Assembly: GCA_014843695.1 (NCBI GenBank)
Contig: CM026402.1
Coordinates: 22,031,923 to 22,095,922 of the forward strand
Source: Archivesica marissinica
Lineage: Eukaryota; Mollusca; Bivalvia; Venerida; Vesicomyidae
Direction of reading: 5' to 3'
DNA length: 64,000 bases
The position numbers and the translations under genes are program-made. A model generated the notes under the pieces. It saw only the letters and a program-made list of their open reading frames with translations, was not told the DNA's origin and did not search any database. Below, in pieces: positions 1 through 12,335 of this stretch (the first letter of the stretch is position 1; each line of letters opens with the position of its first letter).

Positions 1-3000
1 TACAACGGGTTAATGTTTCCGCAACATAAGCCATATACAACGTGTTAAATTGTCTGCAACATAAGCCATATACAACGTGTTAAAATGTCTGCAACATAAG
101 CCATATACAACGGGTTAAAGTGTCCGCAACATAAGCCATATACAACGTGTTAAAGTGTCCGCAACATAAGCCGTATACAACGGGTTAAAGTGTCCGGAAC
201 ATAAGCCATATACAACGGGTTAACGTGTCCGCAACATAAGCCATATACAATGGGTTAAAGTGTCCGCAACATAAGCCGTATATAACGGGTTAAAGTGTCC
301 GGAACATAAGCCATATACAACGGGTTAACGTGTCCGCAACATAAGCCATATACAATGGGTTAAAGTGTCCGCAACATAAGCCGTATACAACATGTTAAAG
401 TGTCCGGAACATAAGCCATATACAACGGGTAACGTGTCCGCAACATAAGCCATATACAATGGGTTAAAGTGTCCGCAACATAAGCCATATACAATGGGTT
501 AAAGTGTCCGCAACATAAGCCATATACAACGGGTTAAAGTGTCCGGAACATAAGCCATATACAACGGGTTAACGTGTCCGCAACATAAGCCATATACAAC
601 GTGTTAAAGTGTCCGCAACATAAGCCATATACAACGGGTTAAAGTGTCCGGAACATAAGCCATATACTACGGGTTAAAGTGTCCGGAACATAAGCCATAT
701 ACAACTGGTTAAAGTTTCCGGAACATAAGACATATACAACGGGTTAACGTGTTCGCAACATAAGCCATATACAACGTGTTAAAGTGTCCGGAACATAAGC
801 CATATACAACGGCTTAAAGTGTCCACAACATAAGCCATATACAACGGGTTAAAGTGTCCGGCACATAAGCCATATACAACGGGTTAAAGTGTCCGGAACA
901 TAAGCCATATACTACGGGTTAAAGTGTCCGGAACATAAGCCATATACAACATGTTAAAGTGTCCGGAACATAAGCCATATACAATGGGTTAAAGTGTCCG
1001 CAACATAAGCCGTATACAACATGTTAAAGTGTCCGGAACATAAGCCATATACAACGGGTAACGTGTCCGCAACATAAGCCATATACAATGGGTTAAAGTG
1101 TCCGCAACATAAGCCATATACAACGGGTAAATGTCCGCAACATAAGCCATATACAACGGGTTAATGTGTCCGCACATAAGCCATATACAACGGGTTAATG
1201 TGTCCGCAACATAAGCCATATACAACGTGTTAAAGTGTCCGCAACATAAGCCGTATACAACGGGTTAAAGTGTCCGGCATAAGCCTATACAACGCAAACC
1301 AAAACGGTTAAAGTGTCCGCAACATAAGCCATATAAAACGGTTAAAGTGTCCGGAACATAAGCCGTATACAACGGGTTAAAGTGTCCGGAACATAAGCCG
1401 ACAACGGATTAAAGTGTCCGAACAAACCTATACAACGGTTAAAGTGTCGGACATAAGCCATATACAACGGGTTAATGTGTCCGCACATAAGCCATATACA
1501 ACGTGTTAAGTGTCCGCACAAACCAAAACAAACGAACATAAGCCATATACAACGGGTTAAAGTGTCCGAACATAAGCCATATACAACGGGTTAAAGTGTC
1601 CGGAACATAAGCCATATACAACTGGTTAAAGTATCCGGAACATAAGCCATATACAACTCGTTAAAGTGTCCGGAACATAAGCCATATACAACGGAAAGTT
1701 CCAACATAACCCAACACGCCATATACAACGGTTAAAGTGTCCGAAACATAAGCCATATACAACGGGTTAAAGTGTCCGCAACATAAGCCATATACAATGG
1801 GTTAAAGTGTCCGGTTAAAGTGTCCGGAACATAAGCCATATACAACGGGTTAAAGTGTCCGCAACATAAGCCATATACTACGGGTTAAAGTGTCCGGAAC
1901 ATAAGCCATATACTACGGGTTAAAGTGTCCGCAACATAAGCCATATACAACGGGTTAAAGTGTCCGCAACATAAGCCATATACTACGGGTTAAAGTGTCC
2001 GGAACATAAGCCATATACTACGGGTTAAAGTGTCCGCAACATAAGCCATATACAACGGGTTAAAGTGTCCGCAACATAAGCCATATACTACGGGTTAAAG
2101 TGTCCGGAACATAAGCCATATACTACGGGTTAAAGTGTCCGCAACATAAGCCATATACAACGGGTTAAAGTGTCCGCAACATAAGCCATATACTACGGGT
2201 TAAAGTGTCCGGAACATAAGCCATATACTACGGGTTAAAGTGTCCGCAACATAAGCCATATACAACGTGTTAATGTGTCCGGAAAGTAAGCCATATACAA
2301 CGGGTTAAAGTGTCCGCAACATAAGCCATATACAACTGGTCAAAGTGTCCGCAACATAAGCCATATACTACGGGTTAATGTGTCCGCAACATAAGCCATA
2401 TACTACTGGTTATAGTGTCTGCAACATAAGCCATATACAACGTGTTAAAATGTCTGCAACATAAGCCATATACAACGGGTTAAAGTGTCCGCAACATAAG
2501 CCATATACAACGTGTTAAAGTGTCCGCAACATAAGCCGTATACAACGGGTTAAAGTGTCCGCAACATAAGCCATATACAACGGGTTAAAGTGTCCGCAAC
2601 ATAAGCCATATACTACGGGTTAAAGTATCCGGAACATAAGCCATATACTACGGGTTAATGTGTCCGGAAAGTAAGCCATATACAACGGGTTAAAGTGTCC
2701 GCAACATAAGCCATATACAACGTGTTAATGTGTCATGAAAGTAAGCCATATACAACGGGTTAAAGTGTCCGCAACATAAGCCATATACAACTGGTCAAAG
2801 TGTCCGCAACATAAGCCATATACTACGGGTTAATGTGTCCGCAACATAAGCCATATACTACCGGTTATAGTGTCCGGAACATAAGCCATATACAACGGGT
2901 AAAAGTGTCCGGAACATAAGCCATATACAACGGGTTAAAGTGTCCGGAACATAAGCCATATACAACGGGTTAATGTGTCCGCAACATAAGCCATATACTA

Positions 3001-6000
3001 CCGGTTAAAGTGTCCGCAACATAAGCCATATACTACGGGTTAAAGTGTCAGCAACATAAGCCATATACTACGGGTTAAAGTGTCCGCAACATAAGCCATA
3101 TACAATGGGTTAAAGTGTCCGCAACATAAGCCATATACAATGGGTTAAAGTGTCCGCAACATAAGCCATATACAATGGGTTAAAGTGTCCGCAACATAAG
3201 CCATATACAATGGGTTAAAGTGTCCGCAACATAACCCATATACAACGGGTTAAAGTGTCCGGAACATAAGCCGTATACAACGAGTTAAAGTGTCCGCATC
3301 TTAAGCCATATACAATGGGTTAAAGTGTCCGCAACATAAGCCATATACAACGGGTTAATGTGTCCGGAACATAAGCCGTATACAACGCGTTAAAGTTTCC
3401 GCAACATAAGCCATATACAATGGGTTAAAGTGTCCGGAACATAAGCCATATACAACTGGTTAAAGTGTTCGCAACATAAGCCATATACAACGTGTTAATG
3501 TGTTCACAACATAAGCCACATACAACGTGTTAATGTGTCCGGAACATAAGCCATATACAGCGGGTTAAAGTGTCCGGAACATAAGCCATATACAGCGGGT
3601 TAAAGTGTCCGCAATATAAGCCATATACAATGGGTTAAAGTGTCCGCAACATAAGCCATATACAGCAGGTTAAAGTATCCGGAACATAAGCCATATACAA
3701 CGGGTTAATGTGTCCGCAACATAAGCCATATACAACGGGTTAAAGTGTCCGGAACATAAGCCATATACAACGCGTTAATGTGTCCGCAACATAAGCCATA
3801 TACAACGGGTTAATGTATCCGGAACATAAGCCATATACAACGTGTTAAAGTTTCCGGAACATAAGCCATATACAATGGGTTAAAGTGTCCGCAACATAAG
3901 CCATATACTACGGGTTAACGTGTCCGCATCATAAGCCATATACAACGTGTTAATGTGTCCGGAAAATAAGCCATATACAACGAGTTAAAGTGTCCGAACA
4001 TAAGCCATATACCACGGGTTAAAGTGTCCGCAACATAAGCCATATACAACGGGTTAAAGTGTCCGCAACATAAGCCATATACTACGGGTTAATGTGTCGG
4101 CAACATAAGCCATATACTACCGGTTAAAGTGTCCACAACATAAGCCATATACTACCGGTTAAAGTGTCCGCAACATAAGCCATATACTACGGGTTAACGT
4201 GTCCGGAACATAAGCCATATACAACGTGTTAAAGTGTCCGGAACATAAGCCATATACTACGGGTTAATGTGTCCGGAAAGTAAGCCATATACAACGGGTT
4301 AAAGTGTCCGCAACATAAGCCATATACAACGTGTTAATGTGTCCGGAAAGTAAGCCATATACAACGGGTTAAAGTGTCCGCAACATAAGCCATATACAAC
4401 GGGTCAAAGTGTCAGCAACATAAGCCATATACTACGGGTTAATGTGTCCGCAACATAAGCCATATACTACCGGTTATAGTGTCCGGAACATAAGCCATAT
4501 ACAACGGGTTAAAGTGTCCGGAACATAAGCCATATACAACGGGTTAAAGTGTCCGGAACATAAGCCATATACAACGTGTTAATGTGTCCGCAACATAAGC
4601 CATATACTACCGGTTAAAGTGTCCGCAACATAAGCCATATACTACCGGTTAAAGTTTCCGCAACATAAGCCATATACTACGGGTTAAAGTGTCCGCAACA
4701 TAAGCCATATACTACGGGTTAAAGTGTCCGCAACATAAGCCATATACAACGGGTTAAAGTGTCCGGAACATAAGCCGTATTCAACGGGTTAAAGTGTCCG
4801 CAACATAAGCCATATACAATGGGTTAAAGTGTCCGCAACATAAGACATATACAACGGGTTAAAGTGTCCGGAACATAAGCCGTATTCAACGGGTTAAAGT
4901 GTCCGCAACATAAGCCATATACAATGGGTTAAAGTGTCCGCAACATAAGCCATATACAATGGGTTAAAGTTTCCGCAACATAAGCCATATACAATGGGTT
5001 AAAGTGTCCGCAACATAAGCCATATACAATGGGTTAAAGTGTCCGCAACATAAGCCATATACAACGGGTTAAAGTGTCCGGAACATAAGCCGTATACAAC
5101 GAGTTAAAGTGTCCGCATCTTAAGCCATATACAATGGGTTAAAGTGTCCGCAACATAAGCCATATACTACTGGTTATAGTTTCTGCAACATAAGCCATAT
5201 ACAACGTGTTAAAATGTCTGCAACATAAGCCATATACAACGGGTTAAAGTGTCCGCAACATAAGCCATATACAACGTGTTAAAGTGTCCGCAACATAAGC
5301 CGTATACAACGGGTTAAAGTGTCCGGAACATAAGCCATATACAACGGGTTAACGTGTCCGCAACATAAGCCATATACAATGGGTTAAAGTGTCCGCAACA
5401 TAAGCCATATACAATGGGTTAAAGTGTCCGCAACATAAGCCATATAAAACGGGTTAAAGTGTCCGGAACATAAGACGTATACACCGGGTTAAAGTGTCCG
5501 GAACATAAGCCGTATACAACGGGTTAAAGTGTCCGGAACATAAGCCATATACAACGGGTTAATGTGTCCGCAACATAAGCCATTTACAACGTGTTAAAGT
5601 GTCTGCAACATAAGCCATATACAACGTGTTAAAATGTCTGCAACATAAGCCATATACAACGGGTTAAAGTGTCCGCAACATAAGCCATATACAACGGGTT
5701 AATGTGTCCGCAACATAAGCCATATACAACGTGTTAAAGTGTCCGCAACATAAGCCGTATACAACGGGTTAAAGTGTCCGGAACATAAGCCATATACAAC
5801 GGGTTAACGTGTCCGCAACATAAGCCATATAAAACGGGTTAAAGTGTCCGGAACATAAGCCGTATACAACGGGTTAAAGTGTCCGGAACATAAGCCGTAT
5901 ACAACGGGTTAAAGTGTCCGGAACATAAGCCGTATACAACGGGTTAAAGTGTCCGGAACATAAGCCATATACAACGCGTTAATGTGTCCGCAACATAAGC

Positions 6001-7843
6001 CATATACAACGGGTTAATGTGTCCGCAACATAAGCCATATACAACGTGTTAAAGTGTCCGTAACATGAGCCATATACAACGGGTTAAAGTGTCCGGAACA
6101 TAAGCCATATACTACGGGTTAAAGTGTCTGGAACATAAGCCATATACAACTGGTTAAAGTATCCGGAACATAAGCCATATACATCTCGTTAAAGTGTCCG
6201 GAACATAAGCCATATACAACGGGTTAACGTGTCCGCAACATACGCCATATACAACGTGTTAAAATGTCCGAAACATAAGCCATATACAACGGCTTAAAGT
6301 GTCCGCAACATAAGCCATATACAACGGGTTAAAGTGTCCGGTTAAAGTGTCAGGAACATAAGCCATATACAACGCTTTAATGTGTCCGCAACATAAGCCT
6401 TATACAACTGGTTAATGTGTCCGCAACATAAGCCATATACAACGTGTTAAAGTGTCCGGAAAATAAGCCGTATACAACGGGTTAAAGTGTCCGCAACATA
6501 AGCCATATACTACCGGTTAAAGTGTCCGCAACATAAGCCATATACCACGGGTTAAAGTGTCCGCAACATAAGCCATATACAACGGGTTAAAGTGTCCGCA
6601 ACATAAGCCATATACTACGGGTTAAAGTGTCCGGAACATAAGCCATATACTACGGGTTAATGTGTCTGGAAAGTAAGCCATATACAACGGGTTAAAGTGT
6701 CCGCAACATAAGCCATATACAACGTGTTAATGTTTCATGAAAGTAAGCCATATACAACGGGTTAAAGTGTCCGCAACATAAGCCATATACAACTGGTCAA
6801 AGTTTCCGCAACATAAGCCATATACTACGGGTTAATGTGTCCGCAACATAAGCCATATACAACCGGTTATAGTGTCCGGAACATAAGCCATATACAACGG
6901 GTTAAAGTGTCCGGAACATAAGCCATATACAACGGGTTAAAGTGTCCGGAACATAAGCCATATACAACGGGTTAAAGTGTCCGGAACATAAGCCATATAC
7001 AACGGGTTAATGTGTCCGCAACATAAGCCATATACTACGGGTTAAAGTGTCAGCAACATAAGCCATATACTACGGGTTAAAGTTTCCGCAACATAAGCCA
7101 TATACAACGGGTTAAAGTGTCCGGAACATAAGCCGTATTCAACGGGTTAAAGTGTCCGCAACATAAGCCATATACAATGGGTTAAAGTGTCCGCAACATA
7201 AGCCGTATACAACGCGTTAAAGTGTCCGCAACATAAGCCATATACAATGGGTTAAAGTGTCCGCAACATAAGCCATATACAATGGGTTAAAGTGTCCGCA
7301 ACATAAGCCATATACAATGGGTTAAAGTGTCCGCAACATAAGCCATATACAACGGGTTAAAGTGTCCGGAACATAAGCCGTATACAACGAGTTAAAGTGT
7401 CCGCATCTTAAGCCATATACAATGGGTTAAAGTGTCCGCAACATAAGCCATATACAACGGGTTAAAGTGTCCGGAACATAAGCCGTATACAACGCGTTAA
7501 AGTGTCCGCAACATAAGCCATATACAATGGGTTAAAGTGTCCGGAACATAAGCCATATACAACTGGTTAAAGTGTTCGCAACATAAGCCATATACAACGT
7601 GTTAAAGTGTTCGCAACATAAGCCACATACAACGTGTTAATGTGTCCGGAACATAAGCCATATACAGCGGGTTAAAGTGTCCGAAACATAAGCCATATAC
7701 AGCGGGTTAAAGTATCCGCAATATAAGCCATATACAATGGGTTAACGTGTCCGCAACATAAGCCATATACTACGGGTTAAAGTATCCGGAACATAAACCA
7801 TATACAACGGGTTAAAGTGTCCGCAACATAAGCCATATACTAT
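1..7843. repeat. 35-bp minisatellite (satellite-scale array, about 220 copies)
   Basis: A head-to-tail array of a 35-bp unit built around ACATAAGCCATATACAACGG followed by a GTTAAAGTGTCCG block fills the first 7.8 kb and runs off the left edge. Copies differ at a few recurring positions: CAAC/GAAC before ATAAG, CCATAT/CCGTAT, ACAAC/ACTAC/ACAAT, and GGGTTAAAG/GTGTTAATG. Variants are arranged in blocks; from about 1850 to 2260 a three-unit (105-bp) higher-order period repeats about four times. The array stops about 50 bp before a probable exon, so it probably lies in an intron. Minus-strand open frames within it are repeat translation, not genes. Confidence 0.97.
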
Positions 7844-7891
7844 ACTATATGTAGTAATGAATATTCATCTCAATTTTTTAATTTCATATAG

Positions 7892-7986
7892 GCCACGGAC
7901 AATGATGCAACAACATTTGAGAAGTTAGTAAAGTTCTTGGAAGTTCCAGTGAAGAACAACCCTGACCGGGACATTTACATGACCAG
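7892..7986 (+). CDS. Isolated internal exon, possibly kyphoscoliosis-peptidase (transglutaminase-like) protein
   Basis: A 95-base exon follows a pyrimidine-rich acceptor ending ATATAG and precedes a GTAAC donor; it starts in phase 0 and ends in phase 2. It encodes about 31 residues (ATDNDATTFEKL, then KFLEVPVKNNPDRD) with a charged, amphipathic look unlike the surrounding AT-rich DNA. The pattern of a conserved segment, then KP/VP-like, then acidic residues leading to a phase-2 junction recalls the stretch just before the FRWLT-type motif in invertebrate kyphoscoliosis-peptidase/hillarin proteins. That is memory-based family recognition, not an alignment. No neighbouring exon was found: upstream lies the 35-bp array and downstream SINEs and a gap. 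The coding call is more secure than the family. Confidence 0.5.
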
Positions 7987-8124
7987 GTAACACAATCACG
8001 GTTAATAGGTAGGGTTCGAGTATTGGGCTAGTTTAAATACATCATAGACTGACACATACCTACAGGGTATATGTATGGTATATAATTTACATACATGTAT
8101 GTGTTGCCTCTCTGATACCAGAGC

Positions 8125-8380
8125 ACAGACTGATCTGTAGTCCAGTGGTAACACGCTGGACTGGTAATCCAGGGATCGCAGGTTCGATCTTCAGATGGGA
8201 CATTAAACCGAGGTCTCGTGTCGGTGCTTTACACCGTGCACGTAAAACACCAAGAGGAGACTCTGGAATTGGTCTCTATCATTGCACTATCTTCCAAAAA
8301 TCTAAAATGACTAATCTCTTCAGGAGGCGTCGCTCATATGGGCAACCGGTAGCGACGATAAATAAACGTAAAACACAGAC
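8125..8380 (+). mobile_element. tRNA-derived SINE, family A (tRNA-Thr-like head)
   Basis: Reference description for family A. The head has a tRNA-like A box (TAGTCCAGTGG) and B box (GGTTCGATC). Its anticodon stem-loop CTGGA-CTGGTAA-TCCAG puts GGT at the anticodon, hence Thr-like. A body follows with TTTCAGATGGGAC, GAGGTCTCGTGTCGGTGC and CACGTAAAAGAACC. The 3' tail is GGGCAACCGGTAGCGACG, then ATAAATAAACG and an A-rich end. This copy lacks about 30 bases between the B box and TTCAGATGGGAC. Confidence 0.9.
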
Positions 8381-8523
8381 ATGATACCACACTACCAGCT
8401 TCCATTCTGTTCATATAGTACTTTATAATTATATATGTACATATACGTATGTCAATATATATACTTGGAACACATTAGTGTCGTTCCATAGTTAATACCA
8501 GAAACATAACAAGTATATAAATC

Positions 8524-8852
8524 CAATATGCAGTGTTCACCTATAGTCCTATCAATATGCAGTGTTCACCTATAGTCCTATCAATATGCAGTGTTCACTT
8601 ATAGTCCTATCAATATGCAGTGTTCACCTATAGTCCTATCAATATGCAGTGTTCACCTATAGTCCTATCAATATGCAGTGTTCACCTATAGTCCTATCAA
8701 TATACAGTGTTCACTTATAGTCCTATCAATATGCAGTGTTTACTTATAGTCCTATCAATATGCAGTGTTCACCTATAGTCCTATCAATATGCAGTGTTCA
8801 CCTATAGTCCTATCAATATGCAGTGTTCACATATAGTCCTATCAATATGCAG
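8524..8852. repeat. 29-bp minisatellite, cut by the gap
   Basis: About 11 copies of a 29-bp unit containing AATATGCAGTGTTCACCTAT and AGTCCTATC run directly into the run of N. Variation is limited to single bases (CACC/CACT/TACT, ATGCAG/ATACAG). The true array is probably longer and may be why the assembly broke here. Confidence 0.95.
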
Positions 8853-9852
8853 NNNNNNNNNNNNNNNNNNNNNNNNNNNNNNNNNNNNNNNNNNNNNNNN
8901 NNNNNNNNNNNNNNNNNNNNNNNNNNNNNNNNNNNNNNNNNNNNNNNNNNNNNNNNNNNNNNNNNNNNNNNNNNNNNNNNNNNNNNNNNNNNNNNNNNNN
9001 NNNNNNNNNNNNNNNNNNNNNNNNNNNNNNNNNNNNNNNNNNNNNNNNNNNNNNNNNNNNNNNNNNNNNNNNNNNNNNNNNNNNNNNNNNNNNNNNNNNN
9101 NNNNNNNNNNNNNNNNNNNNNNNNNNNNNNNNNNNNNNNNNNNNNNNNNNNNNNNNNNNNNNNNNNNNNNNNNNNNNNNNNNNNNNNNNNNNNNNNNNNN
9201 NNNNNNNNNNNNNNNNNNNNNNNNNNNNNNNNNNNNNNNNNNNNNNNNNNNNNNNNNNNNNNNNNNNNNNNNNNNNNNNNNNNNNNNNNNNNNNNNNNNN
9301 NNNNNNNNNNNNNNNNNNNNNNNNNNNNNNNNNNNNNNNNNNNNNNNNNNNNNNNNNNNNNNNNNNNNNNNNNNNNNNNNNNNNNNNNNNNNNNNNNNNN
9401 NNNNNNNNNNNNNNNNNNNNNNNNNNNNNNNNNNNNNNNNNNNNNNNNNNNNNNNNNNNNNNNNNNNNNNNNNNNNNNNNNNNNNNNNNNNNNNNNNNNN
9501 NNNNNNNNNNNNNNNNNNNNNNNNNNNNNNNNNNNNNNNNNNNNNNNNNNNNNNNNNNNNNNNNNNNNNNNNNNNNNNNNNNNNNNNNNNNNNNNNNNNN
9601 NNNNNNNNNNNNNNNNNNNNNNNNNNNNNNNNNNNNNNNNNNNNNNNNNNNNNNNNNNNNNNNNNNNNNNNNNNNNNNNNNNNNNNNNNNNNNNNNNNNN
9701 NNNNNNNNNNNNNNNNNNNNNNNNNNNNNNNNNNNNNNNNNNNNNNNNNNNNNNNNNNNNNNNNNNNNNNNNNNNNNNNNNNNNNNNNNNNNNNNNNNNN
9801 NNNNNNNNNNNNNNNNNNNNNNNNNNNNNNNNNNNNNNNNNNNNNNNNNNNN
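8853..9852. other. Assembly gap (1000 N)
   Basis: Exactly 1000 N, the conventional placeholder for a gap of unknown size. Open frames across it are meaningless. The missing DNA could hold the first exon(s) of the receptor gene that starts at 12027 in this view, or further exons of the gene at 7892. Confidence 0.99.
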
Positions 9853-10850
9853 CTTTGGAGGAATTGAGTGATAGAGTGATATTGGAATATTGAATCAAAT
9901 TGAACGATCGTCTTACATTTGTATTAGCATTATCAAAAGTATCGCGAACTATGTGTGTGCAAACGGCTGGTATAGATACATTCGTCCCAATTTATGATAA
10001 AATCACTGAAGAAATGTTTCAATGGTACGACAAACTGTGCTGAAACCCATTGATAAAGAGGCCCCAACTACACAGTAGTTAAAATGGTTACTTTCATTTT
10101 GTTACAAAACGGCTTAACATATAACCTTCTTGAAAAGTACCATGTGTATTTAAAGCATTGAGGTGCGCATCCATGCACAAAGACACTGTACCAACCCCAT
10201 GGTGGCTGACTTATTTCCATTTATAGATTATTTTTAACGTTTCATTTTAATTCCACATGCTAATATTTCATCCTGATATGTAACCTGTACACATGGCCTT
10301 GACATGATAGCAGAACTAGTCAGTATCTCGACTGGGGTATATATGGGCAATGTAATGAGATTTTTATTTGGTAACAGAGAATGATCTGGAAAATATTAAA
10401 GCCGGAATTAATCAGAAAAACACTAATTCATGTTGTGGAATAAAGTCTAGCAATTCTACATAGTTCTCGCCTAAAACTTCGTGAGAACAGGCAACCACTG
10501 ATAACGAATGTGTGAAATAAATGTAAGCATGTTAATATATATGCTACATATTCATTAAATAGTATGCATAGTGTTAACATGTCAAAAATATGTGTGTATG
10601 TTATGAAAGAACAAAAAAATGATAATAAAAATGTACTGGAGGAATGAATTTGCGCATTGCATATTGTGAAAGACATACTCGCTTACATAACCAACCTGTC
10701 GAAAATATAAATTAATGAAACGAAATATTTCCTAAAAATGTATTTGTGATTAGACAAGTCATACTAATTCCAGATGTTAAATATATGCTAAACGGTGTAT
10801 TGTTTTATGTCGAACGCCTGAGGAACGAATTAGACACATCAGATTGTTAT
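9853..10850. other. Unassigned AT-rich DNA
   Basis: No tandem repeat, convincing exon or mobile-element end was seen here. A minus-strand frame at 10428-10676 is hydrophobic and low-complexity and is not supported as a gene. Confidence 0.5.
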
Positions 10851-10851
10851 C

Positions 10852-10898
<47 letters not shown>

Positions 10899-10899
10899 C
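10851..10899. repeat. (CAA)n microsatellite
   Basis: About 16 uninterrupted CAA/ACA triplets. It lies next to the 3' side of the minus-strand LINE remnant and may descend from that element's simple-repeat tail. Confidence 0.95.
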
Positions 10900-10916
10900 T
10901 TTATTGCATTAAACAT

Positions 10917-11198
10917 TCATACAATATATATGTAGTGTGCTAAATTTCTACCAATAGTATTTGATTTTTCTGACATCACATTAGTGAATTTCTTAATAAT
11001 TAGCCATGTATAGTAATAACGGTGTAAATATTTCTGTCTAAGATCTCTAAATTTCGGACATATAAGAAGGAAATGATATTCACTTTCTATCATGCCTGTA
11101 TTGCAATATATACATATTCTTTGATTTCTGGGTATGTTTTGATATCTTCGTTCGATAGCTAAAACATGGGGTGAAGTTCGGAATTTTGTCAACGCCAT
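10917..11198 (-). pseudogene. LINE reverse-transcriptase ORF, C-terminal remnant
   Basis: The minus strand encodes a ~93-residue tail typical of invertebrate non-LTR retrotransposon ORF2 C-termini: a basic start with LAIERRY and PRNQRICIYC, then a Cys/His knuckle (C-x2-C followed by ESEYHFLLICPKF), then DLRQKYL and a closing segment ending in NLAHYIY. The arrangement matches the fragment at 24982 on the other strand. It lacks any start of its own and the catalytic reverse-transcriptase region, so it is a 5'-truncated copy. Confidence 0.8.
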
Positions 11199-11472
11199 TC
11201 TGAATCTGTCCTATTTGGTAAGGTCTAAATGGGTTTATTTCAAAACTGAACGAGTGTTAAAACAACAGTATGTCTCTAACCGAGAGATATATATATATAT
11301 AATGGCGTTTGTCGTCTTCCGTTTGGCACCAATTAGGCCACACGCTCGCCTCGTGTTTCAGTATTCGGTGAACATACCTCCATTCTTTGTGGTAGGATAT
11401 TTAGACATGCTACTGAAATGTCAGACTTCGTTTATCTTCTCTACACGGTATCCCTTCTCCAAAACGTTATAA

Positions 11473-12026
11473 CTTGTCTGTAACGCATGTCTCCACGAAA
11501 GCTCTTTTTATCTCCATCTTCTATATCATAATGTGCATCTACTAAACTTGGCCCAATAGCTTTACCGTCACCATTTCTAGAGTGTTGTATTGTGCGCCTG
11601 TCAGTGTGCGAACTGTATTTGATCCTCTATAAGGCTGTGTTAGTCTGTTTCTGTTCCGGTTTATAGCCATGAATTAGTATGATGGCACATCTTCTCAGAA
11701 TGTCCACGTCCGATTTACAGTACGCCCACAACTCCGATTGAAAATTTATATGGTGATCTGTTTGTTTATTGTACCATGTCACACTCCTTCCGGTCAGATG
11801 GCTTCATAACATCAGGATTGTAATATTGAATATATGGTAGACCATCCATTGTCACAGTCTGCTTTTCCTTCCTGTTGAAGGTTCACAGTAACATTAGAAT
11901 ATTAATGTTTATGACATTTCTAAAGATGTTGCCATGCCAACAATGTCATCATCATTTATACACATGGCAGTATACAGTTTGCTTGTATTGCACAATGATC
12001 TGACATAATAATTGCCTTACCAACAG
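11473..12026. other. Unassigned DNA upstream of the first Ig exon
   Basis: No signal-peptide exon could be picked out. The last bases form the acceptor (ending CAACAG) of the Ig exon at 12027, so this is at least partly intron. Confidence 0.5.
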
Positions 12027-12335
12027 ATCCACCTGATGTTAACGTGTTACTTTCAACTACTGATATATCTGAAGGAAAAGAGCTGATATTGACATGTGGT
12101 GCGAAAGGCGTTCCATCTGTGTACAACTACAATAGTTTATCCCAGACGTGGGGTCATTCTGATATACATAATACACACGCCACTGCTAGTGGTACACAAA
12201 TGTACAGTTCCCTGCATATTCCATCTCTACAGCTACAGGACTCGGGAACATATACTTGTCGTGTTAACAATGGCATCACAAATACTTGGGGAGTTTTGGA
12301 GGACTCTGTTGGTACAGTCTTCATTAAAGTTAAAG
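12027..12335 (+). CDS. Receptor exon: canonical Ig-like domain
   Basis: 309 bases, phase 1 at both ends, acceptor CAACAG and donor GTAAGT. It encodes one C2/I-type Ig domain: proline-rich start (DPPDVNV), B-strand cysteine in LILTCGAKG, C-strand tryptophan in SQTWGH, and the F-strand signature DSGTYTC near residue 83. One domain per phase 1-1 exon is the usual layout of metazoan Ig receptors and allows domain shuffling. The phase-1 start requires at least one upstream exon, presumably with the signal peptide. Confidence 0.9.

Noticed and set aside
989..1539. Minus-strand ORFs of 65-78 residues in the 35-bp array
   Set aside because: They are translations of the tandem repeat (recurring MAYVADTL-type peptides), with no start context or domain.
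1..7843. CRISPR-like array
   Set aside because: The 35-bp repeats are directly head to tail with no unique spacers, and the sequence is eukaryotic.
8794..9898. Three ORFs of about 355-361 residues
   Set aside because: Almost entirely N; they arise from the assembly gap.
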